Positions 5,888 to 6,374 of a DNA stretch of 6,374 bases are shown here, one piece after another. How positions within the stretch are numbered: position 1 is the stretch's first letter; each line of letters opens with the position of its first letter. The position numbers and the translations under genes were made by a program. The DNA comes from Bacteroidia bacterium (GTDB lineage Bacteria > Bacteroidota > Bacteroidia > Chitinophagales > Saprospiraceae): contig JAUILM010000356.1 of NCBI GenBank assembly GCA_030432855.1, positions 1-6,374 of the forward strand. The letters run 5' to 3'. The notes beneath the pieces were generated by a model that worked only from the letters and a program-made list of their open reading frames with translations, did no database searches and had not been told where the DNA came from.

Positions 5888-6374
5888 AACCATCTATATT
5901 GCTAAGTATTTTCATTCTTTCTCATTTGACCCTTATGTCACAGATAGAGAAGACTGAGTTCGGGTCTATTTCACCACGCGAGATTAGTATGGAGAAGTAT
6001 CTGGGTGATCCCGAGGCAGGTGCTGTGATCTTGTTTGACCGGGGAGTATCGGAGTTTATTGATTTTGGTGATGGCTATAAAATAAGATTTACCCGTCACA
6101 AACGTATTAAGGTCTTTAATCGGTCAGGATATGATGCGGCGGAAATATCCATACCACTCTATGAAAACCAACTTGGTGAACGTGAAGAGTTGAGTGAAGT
6201 AGTGGCGGTGACCTATAATCAGGATCAAAGCCAGCTATCTGAATCTAGACTTAGAATGAGCAATGTTTTCGAAGAGCGAATAAGTGAAAGATGGATCAAT
6301 CAAAAGTTTTCATTCCCTGATGTACAGGAAGGTTCTATTCTTGAGTTGAAATATGTAATCGAAACACCCTTCTT
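5884..6374 (+). CDS. Secreted DUF3857-domain protein, N-terminal part (runs off the window)
   Basis: Open from ATG 5884 to the window end: 163 codons plus two bases, with no stop. The start overlaps the TGA of the preceding gene in ATGA, indicating translational coupling. The N-terminus MKPSILLSIFILSHLTLMSQ has a Lys, a hydrophobic core and a likely cleavage near residue 20. The following part reads as a DUF3857 domain: AGAVILFDRG (about 46-55), then the strand pair RFTRHKRIKVFNRSGYD, a Glu-rich turn (QLGEREELSEVVAVTYN), and FSFPDVQEGSILELKYVIETPF near the end. Family members usually carry a transglutaminase-like domain further on, so the missing part is expected downstream of the window. It is a likely distant paralogue of the gene at 4040. 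Tandem copies of this family are common in Bacteroidota. Confidence 0.88.
   Translation, partial: MKPSILLSIFILSHLTLMSQIEKTEFGSISPREISMEKYLGDPEAGAVILFDRGVSEFIDFGDGYKIRFTRHKRIKVFNRSGYDAAEISIPLYENQLGEREELSEVVAVTYNQDQSQLSESRLRMSNVFEERISERWINQKFSFPDVQEGSILELKYVIETPF

Overview
The window looks like chromosome of a Bacteroidota member, probably of the Cytophagales type. That placement rests on gene content and style only: tandem secreted DUF3857/transglutaminase-like proteins, a small secreted outer-membrane beta-barrel, mostly absent Shine-Dalgarno sequences, a TAnnTTTG-type promoter match and moderately AT-rich genes. No marker gene is present, so genus-level placement is not possible.

Left third (1 to about 1150): an array of direct repeats, visibly richer in G and C than the genes. 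It is built from three modules. X is about 40 bp (starts aggctactc, ends cgcccg). M is about 80 bp (starts cagtcttac, ends gcggagaac). Q is about 61 bp (starts atttttcggctcag). Read left to right the array is M(partial, cut by the window edge)-Q-X, then a 493-bp insert, then Q-X-M, then a 97-bp spacer, then X-M-Q-X'. The one uninterrupted X-M-Q unit is 181 bp. The 493-bp insert carries an intact minus-strand gene for a small DUF559 (PD-(D/E)XK, Vsr-like) endonuclease-domain protein, placed where an M module would be expected. The 97-bp spacer stands where a Q module would be expected. The modules contain several short hairpins. In the two places where M is followed by Q and X, an 11-bp perfect inverted repeat bounds a 126-bp element. 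This repeat-plus-nuclease arrangement is the most interesting part of the window.

Middle (1341-2867): a plus-strand gene for a GNAT acetyltransferase fused to a carbon-nitrogen hydrolase (nitrilase superfamily), with the Glu-Lys-Cys triad in place. A candidate Bacteroidota promoter lies about 90 bp upstream. A gene-free 341-bp stretch follows, with two inverted repeats and no convincing terminator.

Right half (3209-6374): a secreted outer-membrane beta-barrel protein, then two secreted DUF3857/transglutaminase-like proteins. The second begins inside the stop codon of the first (ATGA overlap) and runs off the window. The last two are clearly one transcriptional and translational unit. The barrel gene, 159 bp upstream on the same strand, may or may not belong to it. 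All three products carry N-terminal export signals, so this half encodes envelope proteins of unknown specific role.
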